Shown here: positions 1 through 8,388 of the stretch, piece after piece | Layout: every line of letters begins with the position of its first letter | Numbering within the stretch: position 1 is the stretch's first letter | NCBI RefSeq assembly: GCF_008123425.1 | Contig: NZ_VSSS01000008.1 | Coordinates: 115,013 to 179,012, forward strand | Direction of reading: 5' to 3' | Length of the DNA: 64,000 nucleotides | Origin: Bradyrhizobium rifense | GTDB taxonomy: Bacteria > Pseudomonadota > Alphaproteobacteria > Rhizobiales > Xanthobacteraceae | The notes under the pieces: model-generated | Databases searched by the model: none | What the model saw: only the letters and a program-made list of their open reading frames with translations | Told to the model about the DNA's origin: nothing | Program-made: the position numbers and the translations under genes

Positions 1-240
1 TTGACGCCAATGACCATCGTGGTCTGGTTCAACCGCGCCTACAAACAGCTCGGGTTCGAAGGATGCTCGTCGCATTCCGGCCGTCGAACCTTCATTACGC
101 GAGCGGCGCGAGCAGTTCACAAGGCGGGCGGCTCGCTACGGGACGTCCAACTGCTGGCCGGTCACCGGTCAATTCAAACCACGCAGCGCTACATTGATGG
201 CGATAGCGACACCCAACGCAAGTTGATCGCAATGATTTAG
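1..240 (+). CDS. Tyrosine recombinase (phage-type integrase), C-terminal part
   Basis: This is the C-terminal end of a tyrosine site-specific recombinase, cut by the window edge. The H-x-x-R box appears as HSGRR near residue 26 and the second box as GHRSIQTTQRYI near residue 54, whose tyrosine would be the DNA-cleaving nucleophile. The TTG at base 1 is only the first in-frame start in the window, so the true start lies further left. Enzymes of this family integrate and excise islands, often at tRNA genes, and a tRNA-Glu gene ends the accessory region 10 kb to the right. Whether this recombinase acts on that tRNA cannot be told from here. Confidence 0.85.
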   Translation: MTPMTIVVWFNRAYKQLGFEGCSSHSGRRTFITRAARAVHKAGGSLRDVQLLAGHRSIQTTQRYIDGDSDTQRKLIAMI

Positions 241-285
241 CCGAAGGGGCTCTCACTGCGAACGTTGAGAAAGTCGTGCATCTAG

Positions 286-1335
286 ATGTCAAACTCAATC
301 GAAAGACACTCTGATCGGTTCCTCCGTGCGGAAGGCTTGATCCGGACCGTCTGTACAGTTGCCGGATCCATGTCGTTTCTCGATGAGATCGACGAGGAGT
401 TCGGGCGGGCAGGTTTAGACCGAGCCGTAGCGCTCGGTGACACAGGCCCAATCGTAGACTGGCTTCTGACGACATTCAGCTTTCAGGGGATCTCCGACCG
501 GGTCGCGCGTGACTACATTGAGAGGCATGGGACGGCTTCCTGGTCCGATATCAACGCAAGCTTTAGGCGACGGCCCTCTTGTCCTAAGCTCCGTAGCTAC
601 TGGCATTTCGACCATTGTCGATACGACAAGACAAGCGTCACTTGTTCGGAGCCCGATCATATCGATGCCTGCCCCCTACCCCGCCCTCACCTCCGTAACG
701 GTCGCCTGAACCAGACGGCCTACAGCCTCTTTTTGTTCGTTCGAGACCTTGCGGACTGCGATCTTGTCGGATGGATCGACCGCCAACTGGAAACCGCAAG
801 GGCCGCGCCCGGCACCACGATAGAAGCCGCGCGTCAGGAAGCTCTGGTCGGCCCCCTTCGACACGTTTACGGCGTGTCGGACAAAATCCTAATGATGACG
901 CTTTCGACGCTGCTGATTGGTGCGCGCAACCAGCGGCCAATTTGGTTTGAGACCGGCAAAGCGATGATTGCCGTGGACACGCTGGTCCATAACTTTTTAC
1001 ATCGCACGGGGATCCTTGGAACCTGCGGCACTCCTCACACCTATGGTGCGGCCTGCTATGCTCCTGGCGGCTGCGCCGAAATCATTAGAACTTTGGCTGA
1101 TCGAATTGATGTGCGCACGTTAAGCCGCGCGTTTCCGCAAAAATTTCCGCGTTTCGTGCAGAATGCCGTCTGGCGCTTTTGCGCAGGTGACGGCTTGAAC
1201 CTGTGCAATGGCAACCGAATTGACGACCGGCAAGCCTGCGACATCGGCTATTGCTATCTGTACCAAAAATGCGGTCGAGAGCCGCTAAACAGTCGAAAAA
1301 CTACAGCAAAATCAGTTGTTTATAGCGATATTTAA
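286..1335 (+). CDS. Possible helix-hairpin-helix DNA glycosylase with cysteine clusters
   Basis: 349 residues, not closely recognised as a whole. Residues 195-241 look like the core of the endonuclease III (HhH-GPD) superfamily: a hairpin GVSDK with Lys200, then AVDTLVHNFLHRTGI with Asp231 where the catalytic Asp sits in that family. There are two cysteine groups. One is C99, C111, C120 and C129. The other is C299, C307, C318, C323 and C329 near the C-terminus, where endonuclease III carries a 4Fe-4S cluster, although the spacing differs from the classic one. The gene follows the integrase by 46 bp on the same strand. Glycosylase function is inferred from short motifs; a cysteine-rich protein of unknown function remains possible. 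Confidence 0.5.
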   Translation: MSNSIERHSDRFLRAEGLIRTVCTVAGSMSFLDEIDEEFGRAGLDRAVALGDTGPIVDWLLTTFSFQGISDRVARDYIERHGTASWSDINASFRRRPSCPKLRSYWHFDHCRYDKTSVTCSEPDHIDACPLPRPHLRNGRLNQTAYSLFLFVRDLADCDLVGWIDRQLETARAAPGTTIEAARQEALVGPLRHVYGVSDKILMMTLSTLLIGARNQRPIWFETGKAMIAVDTLVHNFLHRTGILGTCGTPHTYGAACYAPGGCAEIIRTLADRIDVRTLSRAFPQKFPRFVQNAVWRFCAGDGLNLCNGNRIDDRQACDIGYCYLYQKCGREPLNSRKTTAKSVVYSDI

Positions 1336-1432
1336 ACAAAAATACTGTTTCATCTGGTCGCAGATTCAGCTATACTGATTACGCAAAGTCTTAGAACGGC
1401 TTTGTAACTTTCTAACACTTGGAGATACTTCC

Positions 1433-1537
1433 ATGACTACTTGCCATCGGACTGACGTCGGGCCGCCGCCACTCGGTTCAACTCACATCGCTAGACCTGC
1501 AGATCACGGGGCCCTTTCGGGCCCCGTCTGCTTTTGA
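1433..1537 (+). CDS. Candidate 34-residue leader peptide
   Basis: A short open frame begins with ATG at 1433, nine bases after a GGAG Shine-Dalgarno, and ends with TGA at 1535-1537. Its last third runs through the terminator-like hairpin at 1506-1527, and its stop overlaps the ribosome-binding site of the next gene. That layout resembles a leader peptide whose translation could melt the hairpin and let transcription continue. No run of regulatory codons is obvious. The peptide could equally be chance. Confidence 0.4.
   Translation: MTTCHRTDVGPPPLGSTHIARPADHGALSGPVCF
1506..1535 (+). terminator. Intrinsic terminator or attenuator
   Basis: A perfect 9-bp stem (ACGGGGCCC / GGGCCCCGT) with a TTTC loop is followed by CTGCTTTT. 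It lies 14 bp before the start codon at 1549, too close for an independent promoter to fit easily between them, so readthrough control is plausible. Confidence 0.6.
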
Positions 1538-1548
1538 GGAGGACAAAC

Positions 1549-2130
1549 ATGGGAAAACCGAACGAAAAGAAGCCGACCGTTGCTCCGGACAACCTGTTCG
1601 TGTTCGGCATCGACGAAGAGGGCAAGCCGCGTGGCGCGCGCTTTGCGGAATTCAACGACAAGGTCGTAAGTGCTGCGAGCAACATGAGGCTCAAGTCCGT
1701 TCATGCGGCGTCGGCGGCCTTCAGTGGCATCGCAATGAAACTGCCGACCGGCAGACTGTACGCTAGTGGCAAAGCCTTCGTGCCGCCGATCCGACGCGAC
1801 CTCGTCGATAAGTTAAATGCTGTCCTGGCGACGCCGGGAGACGAAAGTCAAACTCTAGAGCCCCCCACTACGTCAGCACCGACTGACGCGCAGACGGGGC
1901 CTTCCGACGAGCCGAAAGTTCCCGTCGCTGGGCTGCCAAAGACCTGGGACAGTGTTGACGTGGGTTCCGTCGTGCTGGCGATGGATGGCCCGGAAGACGG
2001 CTGGTGGGAGTGCGTTGTTCTCAAGCGCGAGGACGCAGTCCTAACCTTGCGCCTGCGCGACTACCCCAAGCAAGGCACCTATATCCGACATCTGACGCAG
2101 GTGGCCCTCATCAATCCTGGGGCGGAGTGA
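1549..2130 (+). CDS. Unknown two-domain protein, paralogous N-terminal domain
   Basis: 193 residues. I chose ATG at 1549 because GAGGAGG stands just upstream; an in-frame TTG at 1534 would have no such site. Residues 13-90 share a clear pattern with the protein at 4643-4984: a [VL]x[VF]xG[IL]D start, an invariant PRGARF, VSAA followed by M, then KLPxG and GK. A Pro/Thr-rich linker leads to a C-terminal segment (about 135-190) with WDSVDVGSVVLAMD and GWWECVV, which looks like a small SH3/Tudor-like barrel. Function is unknown. Confidence 0.6.
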   Translation: MGKPNEKKPTVAPDNLFVFGIDEEGKPRGARFAEFNDKVVSAASNMRLKSVHAASAAFSGIAMKLPTGRLYASGKAFVPPIRRDLVDKLNAVLATPGDESQTLEPPTTSAPTDAQTGPSDEPKVPVAGLPKTWDSVDVGSVVLAMDGPEDGWWECVVLKREDAVLTLRLRDYPKQGTYIRHLTQVALINPGAE

Positions 2131-2246
2131 CCTTGCGCAACTGGCGTTGAAGCTCGGACCACGGCCCGAGCTCTCTTCCTCATGACAGGGCAACGATCGA
2201 CAAAAGCCCGGCCCTCCATCAAACAAACCATATCGGAGAAATAACC

Positions 2247-2582
2247 ATGTCCATGCAATCGGACGCGGAGAAGACTCGTGTGCTGAACGATGAGTTGCGG
2301 AAGCACCTGCTCGGCGGCGGTGCAGTCATCACCGCAGGCATCGCCGAACTAGGACCTAATGTAGTCGAGCGCTTGCTCCTCACCCTTGCCGTATACGATG
2401 ACTTTCATCACGCCAACGATCCTTACGAGCAGCACGATTTCGGTGTTTTTGAATTCGAAGGCACCCGGGTCGCGTTCAAGATCGACTACTACGATAAATC
2501 GCTGACCTTCCATTCGCCAAACCCGGCGGATCCCTCCGTCACTGAACGGATAATTACGATCATGAGGGCGGACGAATACTAG
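2247..2582 (+). CDS. DUF3768 family protein
   Basis: 111 residues. The C-terminal half matches the DUF3768 pattern well: a phase such as NDPYEQHDFG, then the KIDYYD block, then a PADPSVTERIITIM-like end and EY. The N-terminal third carries the usual LNDELR start. DUF3768 proteins are small, soluble and common on plasmids and islands of alphaproteobacteria; no function is established. The ATG at 2247 is preceded by GGAGAAATAACC. Confidence 0.8.
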   Translation: MSMQSDAEKTRVLNDELRKHLLGGGAVITAGIAELGPNVVERLLLTLAVYDDFHHANDPYEQHDFGVFEFEGTRVAFKIDYYDKSLTFHSPNPADPSVTERIITIMRADEY

Positions 2583-2603
2583 CTCCCTCGCAATCGACCA
2601 AGC

Positions 2604-2840
2604 CTACCCTGCCTGTTCGCTCAAGAGTTTGACGAGCGGCACCGACAATGCCTCAGCAATTCGAGCCATCGCTAAGAGGCTGGGGTTACGCCGCCCTCGC
2701 TCGATCCCGCCGATGTAGGTCAAGTCCAGATCAGCCTCGAACGCCAACTTTTCTTGGGTTAGCCGACGCTGCTGGCGAATACGCCGGACATTCTTGCCAA
2801 CGATGACGCGCCAATCCTGCATTGCCGGATGGAGCACCAT
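2604..2840 (-). CDS. XRE-family DNA-binding regulator
   Basis: 78 residues, nearly all one Cro/C1-type helix-turn-helix domain (LTQEKLAFEADLDLTYIGGIERG, then RRNPSLLAMARIAEALSVP). ATG at 2840 or the internal ATG at 2822 (MQDWR) could be the start; the shorter form still contains the full domain. It is divergent from the DUF4339 gene to its right and convergent with DUF3768. It probably regulates island genes, but no operator is evident. Confidence 0.8.
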   Translation of the reverse strand: MVLHPAMQDWRVIVGKNVRRIRQQRRLTQEKLAFEADLDLTYIGGIERGRRNPSLLAMARIAEALSVPLVKLLSEQAG

Positions 2841-2940
2841 CGGGCATATAGTCTCTAGGGACTATATTCCCTATTCGCGAGAATATGGGGTCGAAGCGAG
2901 GGCAACTTCCAACACCTTCACTGGAACGAGGAACACCAAA

Positions 2941-3572
2941 GTGACTGAAGAGCTTTCTGCACCACCGCCGCTGCCGGATCTTGGGGCCGCTACCCAGCCG
3001 GGGCCAAACGAGTGGCACTACGTCGTGAACGGCGCTCGGCGAGGCCCGACGACCGCAACGACCATCAAGGACCTCCTGGACAAGAAAGAGATCGAGACCG
3101 ACACGCAGGTTTGGCGAAAAGGTATGCCTGAATGGAAACCGCTCCGAGAGAGCGACCTCGGTGAACTTGTAGCCTCCGAGCCACCCGCCATTTCGTCGAG
3201 CACATCGGCAACGGCTACGTCTGGACGCTGGCCCTCTTACCAATTGTCCTGGGGGTGATCGAAGCGACGGTGAGCGCCAGCAATCAGGACGCTGCGGCCC
3301 GCGCTATAGCCTTCGGTATTCCGTACCATGCCAGCCGGGGGCTGCCGTTCCAGGTGCCCGTTGTCATTAACGCCCTGCTCGGTTGGCTCGATGATCGCAG
3401 GTTGAAACAGGCGGGATATGGTTCGCGACTCACCAGAGTCACAGCAGTTTTGATTACGCCGGTCTATCTGTTTCTGAGGGCGAAACGCCTGAAGCAACGC
3501 CCGTACTACGCAGTTGCCTGGATCCTCAGCATAATCGTGGGCTTCCTGATCTACGCATCCGTTGAAAGCTAG
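2941..3572 (+). pseudogene. DUF4339 (GYF_2) membrane protein, frameshifted
   Basis: The first frame starts at GTG 2941 behind AACGAGG and encodes a GYF_2/DUF4339 domain (WHYVVNG through WRKGMPEWKPL). It then runs out of homology and stops at 3258. The second frame continues from about 3198 with EHIGNGYVWTLALLPIVLG and a membrane domain to 3572 (LITPVYLFLRAKRL and a last helix ending YASVES). Loss of one base near 3197 accounts for the break: restoring it gives one reading frame, soluble DUF4339 domain followed by membrane segments, a familiar arrangement. No slippery sequence is visible, so a mutation or sequencing error is more likely than programmed frameshifting. Confidence 0.7.
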
Positions 3573-3706
3573 ACCCATTGCTACTGCCGGGCTCCACCCC
3601 GAGCCCGGCTCTCTCCCCCGAGGGTCATTGCAGTACGACCCAAACGGTGGCGTCCGCTTCGCTGACACTTCGTCGGCAACGCCGCCAAACCAACTAGGCA
3701 AAAGAG

Positions 3707-4606
3707 ATGAAATCTATATTTCTGTTGACGTTGTTGCTGTTCTCCGCCGCAGCTTCCGCCGAAGAAGTCAAGATCAAGTGGAAGGGCGACTACCCTCACA
3801 ACTCAAGCAAGACCTGGACGAAGGACAACCCCTACGACTCCGGCTTCTCAAAGAACTTTAAGAACGGCACGCCGGAAGAGTTCGGCGAAGTGCAGAAGGA
3901 CGGCGAACTGAAGGCTTTCATATACTCGCCACAGGCCGCCAAAGGTCCGGTGCCGTTCGTCATTCTACTGCACGGCTGCGACGGCCTCGGCACACTTTCC
4001 AAGGAGTGGGCGGCGCACGTCGCAGATGTGCTCAACCCACAAGGCACCGGCGTGCTGGTGCTCGACAGCTTCACCACGCGTTATGTGGATCGTTCGTGCG
4101 GCCCCGCTGACCTACACTGGGGTCGCCGCCGTGCCGACGATGCCTACTCCGCTCTCGACTACTTGCTCGAGAAGAAGCTGGCAAAGGCCGATGAAGTCTA
4201 CCTTATGGGTTACAGCAACGGCGGCACGACGACGTTGGTGTCAATGACGACGCAGGAGGCCGACCATCAGCATCACTTTGCTGGCGCCTTCGCGGTGGCC
4301 CCAGGTTGCAGTCCATCGTTGCAGCATTCCGCGCTATATACGGGAGCGATTATCATCTTTATGGGTGACCAAGACGACGCGAACAATCCAAAATGGTGTG
4401 AAGAACTGGCGAAGAAGAAGCGATCAGTCCCGGTGCAAATGGTCGAGTATCGCGGTGCCAATCATGGTTTCCCAGTGAATGCGCCAGCGCACGAATTCAT
4501 GGGCTGGCACCTGAGCTACAATCCGACTGCGGAGAAAGACATGATGGAGACCATCAACGCCGCGCTGAAGATGAAAACGTTCGGTGAAGGCGTTGAACTC
4601 CGATGA
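3707..4606 (+). CDS. Secreted dienelactone hydrolase-like alpha/beta hydrolase
   Basis: 299 residues. An N-terminal signal peptide ends near AAASAEE (about residue 18), so export to the periplasm is expected. The fold is alpha/beta hydrolase: oxyanion-side LLHGCDG at 88-93, nucleophile Ser170 in GYSNGG, acid probably Asp221 or its neighbours in MGDQDD, and His253 in GANHGF. Six or so cysteines may form disulfides. The substrate is unknown. The DNA looks less G+C-rich than the core genes to the right, consistent with island origin. Confidence 0.8.
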   Translation: MKSIFLLTLLLFSAAASAEEVKIKWKGDYPHNSSKTWTKDNPYDSGFSKNFKNGTPEEFGEVQKDGELKAFIYSPQAAKGPVPFVILLHGCDGLGTLSKEWAAHVADVLNPQGTGVLVLDSFTTRYVDRSCGPADLHWGRRRADDAYSALDYLLEKKLAKADEVYLMGYSNGGTTTLVSMTTQEADHQHHFAGAFAVAPGCSPSLQHSALYTGAIIIFMGDQDDANNPKWCEELAKKKRSVPVQMVEYRGANHGFPVNAPAHEFMGWHLSYNPTAEKDMMETINAALKMKTFGEGVELR

Positions 4607-4642
4607 CCACTACTATTTATTGAAGATCATCCTGGGTGTTTA

Positions 4643-4984
4643 ATGGGCCAGAAATCGGAACCGCCAGGATTCGATCAGGTCTATGTCCTGGGTCTGGACC
4701 ACCGAGGCCATCCACGGGGCGCTCGATTCAGCGTCCTAAGGGACAGCATCGTCTCCGCCGCAATGGACATGAATTGCCGCATCCTGATCCGACAGCCCGC
4801 CGATGTGACAGCACTGGCCGGAAAACTGCCGCTGGGCTACGTGCACGGCACCGGGAAGACGGTGAGGTTGTTGATCCCGAGAATTGGATACGATCTCTAC
4901 AGACAGATTTTGGAAGCCGCGCGCACTGCCAGAATTCATGAAGAAACCAGAATCGCCGCTGCGATTTCAATGACCGTGCATTGA
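4643..4984 (+). CDS. Unknown protein, second copy of the PRGARF domain
   Basis: 113 residues, essentially one domain, paralogous to residues 13-90 of the protein at 1549-2130. Shared positions include VLGLD, PRGARF, VSAA, KLPLG and GK. The C-terminal SH3-like part of the first copy is absent. The two copies are 3 kb apart on the same strand. Nothing in the sequence suggests a catalytic site. Confidence 0.6.
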   Translation: MGQKSEPPGFDQVYVLGLDHRGHPRGARFSVLRDSIVSAAMDMNCRILIRQPADVTALAGKLPLGYVHGTGKTVRLLIPRIGYDLYRQILEAARTARIHEETRIAAAISMTVH

Positions 4985-5319
4985 GTTTTTTTTCGGCTGG
5001 CAAATGGCAAATAACATGACTTGGGAGCGTCCCGACAGCTACGACCGGATGCTAATGCTGAGACAAGTATTAGCAATAAGCCTCGGCAATCTCTGAAGAA
5101 TGCCCGCAAGCTGCGAGCGCTATGGCTTAGATTAAAAGCCAAGTGGTGAGACTTCCCGCTCCGAGTAGCCGATCGGAACGGGCTCTCTTTTGTTGTCGTC
5201 GGTGATCTCAAAGCGCTATTGCTTAGCCGAACTGAACCGCGACCGCAGACACAATACCCAGGTAAGCAATCCGCCTTCCAGACCGACCCGCCGGTTGAAG
5301 GAAGAGCCCCCAAGGACTT
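4985..5319. other. Gap without a recognised gene
   Basis: I see no convincing gene here. The only clear element is a terminator-like hairpin at 5155-5191. Open frames that enter from the right are shadows of the DUF5131 gene on the other strand. Confidence 0.5.
5155..5191 (+). terminator. Probable intrinsic terminator
   Basis: Arms CCCGCTCCG (5155-5163) and CGGAACGGG (5174-5182) pair with one mismatch and are followed by CTCTCTTTT. It could end the transcript of the gene at 4643 or a small RNA from the preceding gap. Confidence 0.5.
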
Positions 5320-6135
5320 TTAGTTCCGACCTGGGAATTCACGAACGAGCTTACCATCGACCAACCCGCCACCTTTTCCCTCTGCATCGACCACGCGTGC
5401 TTCACGAGCTGTCATACCTTTCTCCACCACAAGCGGGTTGTTGTCATAAGATCCCCACTGCTTATGAAACGGCGCAACATCAAGGCGGCGGCAATCGGCG
5501 ATGACATCGCGAACCCAATGCGGCCTTAATGTACGTGCACCCGCACCGCTTTCTCCTCCAGATATCAGCCAATCCGGCAAAAGCCCGTTGGTCGGCAACC
5601 GCACGGGCCCGAGAGCAGGCTCGTAAGATATGAAGCGAATAACCGCGGGTACTTTCTTTAGACGCTTCCACCGGGAATCAAACCGTGTCTGATCTTCGGC
5701 TGTTGTTCCGAGCCAAACGTTGGAATACCCATAGTGCCAATCGGAAGGCAGCATTTTTTCTATATTTTCTGGCCTCTTCGTAAGTACCAGCCAATCTAAT
5801 GCATCGCATCTTTGGATCACCGCGAACAAGTCCTTGCGCCACGACGAATCAACCTGATTGTCAAAGACGTCCGCGAGCGAAGCGCAAAATACCCGGGGTC
5901 GATGGCCATTTTCCTTTTTAAACGTGCGGGCTTGCACGTTCCACTGGATAGGCTTTTTCCAATTTTGTTCTGACGTTCGTTTGCGCTCGCCGTGTGCGCC
6001 CCATTGCACCTTTTTATAGCGGTGATCCATCATTGCTTCGGCGTAGCAATTATCACAACCGGGCGACACTTTTTGGCAGCCAATCCACGGATTGAATGTA
6101 TGATCGCACCATTCGATCTTTGTATTTTCACCCAT
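5320..6135 (-). CDS. DUF5131 / phage Gp37-Gp68 family three-Cys protein
   Basis: 271 residues from the ATG at 6135, which has TTGGAG nine bases upstream; a longer frame to 6192 lacks a good site. The start IEWCDHTFNPWIGC and the cysteines C20-x6-C27-x2-C30 followed by YAE are the hallmark of the phage Gp37/Gp68 (DUF5131) family. A later SYEPALGP block and SGGESG also fit. The three-Cys motif suggests an iron-sulfur, radical-SAM-like site, which is inferred from the family. These genes often travel with a partner, TcmP; none is seen in this window. Confidence 0.85.
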   Translation of the reverse strand: MGENTKIEWCDHTFNPWIGCQKVSPGCDNCYAEAMMDHRYKKVQWGAHGERKRTSEQNWKKPIQWNVQARTFKKENGHRPRVFCASLADVFDNQVDSSWRKDLFAVIQRCDALDWLVLTKRPENIEKMLPSDWHYGYSNVWLGTTAEDQTRFDSRWKRLKKVPAVIRFISYEPALGPVRLPTNGLLPDWLISGGESGAGARTLRPHWVRDVIADCRRLDVAPFHKQWGSYDNNPLVVEKGMTAREARVVDAEGKGGGLVDGKLVREFPGRN

Positions 6136-6313
6136 AACTAAACTCCAAGGTTCAGAGCATCGCTCTGCCCGAAACAACGGTCCCGGTGGCATCCTTTACA
6201 AGTTTGTGTTTCTGCTATTGGGCGCGCTGGCCGCTTCGAACTCTCCAAGTGCTGCAGGCGATCTACCGCATCTATATTGATTAGAAGCGCCGCAGGATTA
6301 CAAAGCAGTCCGC

Positions 6314-6679
6314 TCATACATTTGCCGACGATCTCAACATTGCTTGGCGCAAAGACATGAGCCCGATCCGCGTGTTGATAAACGCGGTAAGAGTCGCTCG
6401 GGCCATTCCAATTGGCACTCTCAGATCGAGTAGCCCGGAAATAACATCGCGAAGGCTCTCGTCCAAGTGATTGATGACGATAGCATCCCTATCGACCTCA
6501 TAGCCGAGGGAAACCATCGGCCTTGGGGCAACATCAAAAGCCTCGCTTTGGTCGCCAACGAACGTCTCCAGTCGGCTCAGATCCAACCTTAGCGCGGATA
6601 GAGTTCTGACAAATCTCCCTCCGTCCAAGCCGCCGAGAACAACGCAGTTCTTCTCCGTGTGTAGATCAGTTCCAGTCAT
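6314..6679 (-). CDS. Hypothetical protein
   Basis: 121 residues, not recognised. The ATG at 6679 is preceded by GAGGAAAAAC. The sequence is soluble and mixed alpha/beta in character, with no transmembrane segment and no evident motif. It lies between the DUF5131 gene and the Rep-like gene, all on the minus strand, and may be co-transcribed with them. Confidence 0.5.
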   Translation of the reverse strand: MTGTDLHTEKNCVVLGGLDGGRFVRTLSALRLDLSRLETFVGDQSEAFDVAPRPMVSLGYEVDRDAIVINHLDESLRDVISGLLDLRVPIGMARATLTAFINTRIGLMSLRQAMLRSSANV

Positions 6680-6782
6680 GTTTTTCCTCTTGTTTGCGAC
6701 GGCACGCCGCCAGTGGCGTGGCTTTGCTACGCAGAGGGAATTTACAAGATCAGTTATCGACTCTAGACGCGCATACGCTATC

Positions 6783-7760
6783 CTAGCTGAGCCGTCGCTC
6801 CGCCGCCTTTGGGCCGTGCAGTTTCCTTCGCCGTCCCTCGACTACGACGCGGGTGCTGCTTGTCCGCCCCCTCGGCACCGAGCTGTCATCCACCTTCAAG
6901 GCGACGCGTTTGGCCGTCTTCAAGAGCTTCGCACCATCACCACCAGCTACTGCGAGCTTATCCAGGTGAAGGTGCTTCATAGCGTGAAAAAGCACGATCC
7001 GATCACCATGCCGGAGGTTCGCCTTGCCCTGCTTGAATTGCTGAAGAACTACGCCGTCCGCATTCGTAATCGGCCGACCCAGTTCATCTTCCCGATCTCG
7101 TACCGAAACCCGATAGCTTTTGCATGGCGATTTCAGAATATACGCCGAGTGCATGGGTAGCCGTCCCTGCTTGATCTTGCGAGTATGGGTGGCATCCAAA
7201 CCATCCGCGATAGCCGCGTACCAGCCTGCCTGCACTAGCTTCCGGAGCCGTTTCTTCAGCTCCTTTCGCGTGACGCCCCACACCAGAGCATGCAGGTGCC
7301 AAAACATGCATCGTTTCCCGGCGTACCGAACCCTCTGCTGCAAATTGACGTAATAGGCTGGCTCGACCATTCCAAAATACGAGAATTCGCGTAGGCCATA
7401 CCTGAGCCGGTTCTTGATGACTTCCAAGTCAGCCTCAGTTAGTCGGTCCTCCCGCGACCTAGCGCAGGTGACATCCATGAGAGACACGAAATAAACATCC
7501 CGGTTGTGGGTGGTGCCATCCCCACCGTCACAAAAGAAGCGCGACAATTCGTTGCTGATGGCTCGTCCCCAGATACGACGTGAAAAAGGGTTTACGGCCA
7601 ATAGATCAAATCTAAACCTACCTTTCGACAGTTCGCGATCACCCCGCGACAATGTGTGGCGTTTGCGAGACAACTGAAAAGCACGGCGCAGGGCCGACTG
7701 CTCTACCGACTGCCAATAGTCGATCCTCGTGTTTCGGTAGAAAGTCATGTTCATCTCCAA
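6783..7760 (-). CDS. Probable HUH-type replication initiator (rolling-circle Rep-like)
   Basis: 325 residues. Three motifs appear in the order expected for HUH endonucleases: a hydrophobic strand YFVSLMDVT (90-98) as motif 1, HLH at 155-157 inside MFWHLHALVWG as the metal-binding HUH, and YILK at 207-210 as the YxxK motif with Tyr207 the candidate nucleophile. Between HUH and Tyr lies a Lys/Arg-rich helix. The C-terminal 90 residues are basic and look non-catalytic. Similar proteins replicate ssDNA phages and small plasmids by nicking one strand. Other HUH roles, such as relaxase or transposase, cannot be excluded. Confidence 0.6.
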   Translation of the reverse strand: MEMNMTFYRNTRIDYWQSVEQSALRRAFQLSRKRHTLSRGDRELSKGRFRFDLLAVNPFSRRIWGRAISNELSRFFCDGGDGTTHNRDVYFVSLMDVTCARSREDRLTEADLEVIKNRLRYGLREFSYFGMVEPAYYVNLQQRVRYAGKRCMFWHLHALVWGVTRKELKKRLRKLVQAGWYAAIADGLDATHTRKIKQGRLPMHSAYILKSPCKSYRVSVRDREDELGRPITNADGVVLQQFKQGKANLRHGDRIVLFHAMKHLHLDKLAVAGGDGAKLLKTAKRVALKVDDSSVPRGRTSSTRVVVEGRRRKLHGPKAAERRLS

Positions 7761-8388
7761 TCCGCTGCTGGAGATGCTTTACAAGTTGTCGCGTCATGCA
7801 GATTTGGGCGTAGGCGGCTTAAAGTGCCCAGTTGGGGGCTGTAGATCGTCTGTTGGTTGATTGGTGTGTTCAAGCAGCAAGCAGCAGCATCTATCTTGTG
7901 GCACGAATTATCAATCGCCAATGCTTAACAGGCTGCTGGGCGGTCTCTTTAAGAGAACACCGCATTGTCTCTCCGAGCAGCCGCGGGCCGCATGAGATCG
8001 ATCCCAAGGATCGCCAGGTTGTTTGGATCGGATCTGTCGAGTTTTTAGCGCGGGCGCAGGAGGCTCCTGTTTGATTGGGCCTCGTCCGACTATTCTGAAC
8101 CATGTCCTCGGATCGCACACCACGCCCACGTAGCAGCCACGGCATTTTTGGCGACTGACAAAGCCGCCATTGTCGCAACTCACGCCCCGCTGTTGGCGCA
8201 GGCTCAATGACCAGCTCCATCGAGCAAATCAGGCTGCCCCGGGGGATGACGAAGCGTTGGACGACGCGTCCGTCCTACCATTCCAGACTTTAGCAGGCGC
8301 GCATTGGTCCCGCTTCGGAGATCGCGAATGATCCTCCAGTCCCTTATCGGAGATGCGCGCATAGGTATTAGGCGGCACGCAAGCCCGA
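7761..8388. other. Gap without a recognised gene, upstream of the Rep-like gene
   Basis: About 630 bp with only implausible short frames on both strands. A small inverted repeat, TCTCTT-T-AAGAGA, occurs near 7947-7960. A double-strand or single-strand origin for the Rep-like protein could lie here, but I see no distinct nick-site hairpin. Confidence 0.4.

Noticed and set aside
3185..3200. Programmed frameshift in the DUF4339 gene
   Set aside because: No slippery heptamer and no downstream structure; a simple one-base loss explains the break.
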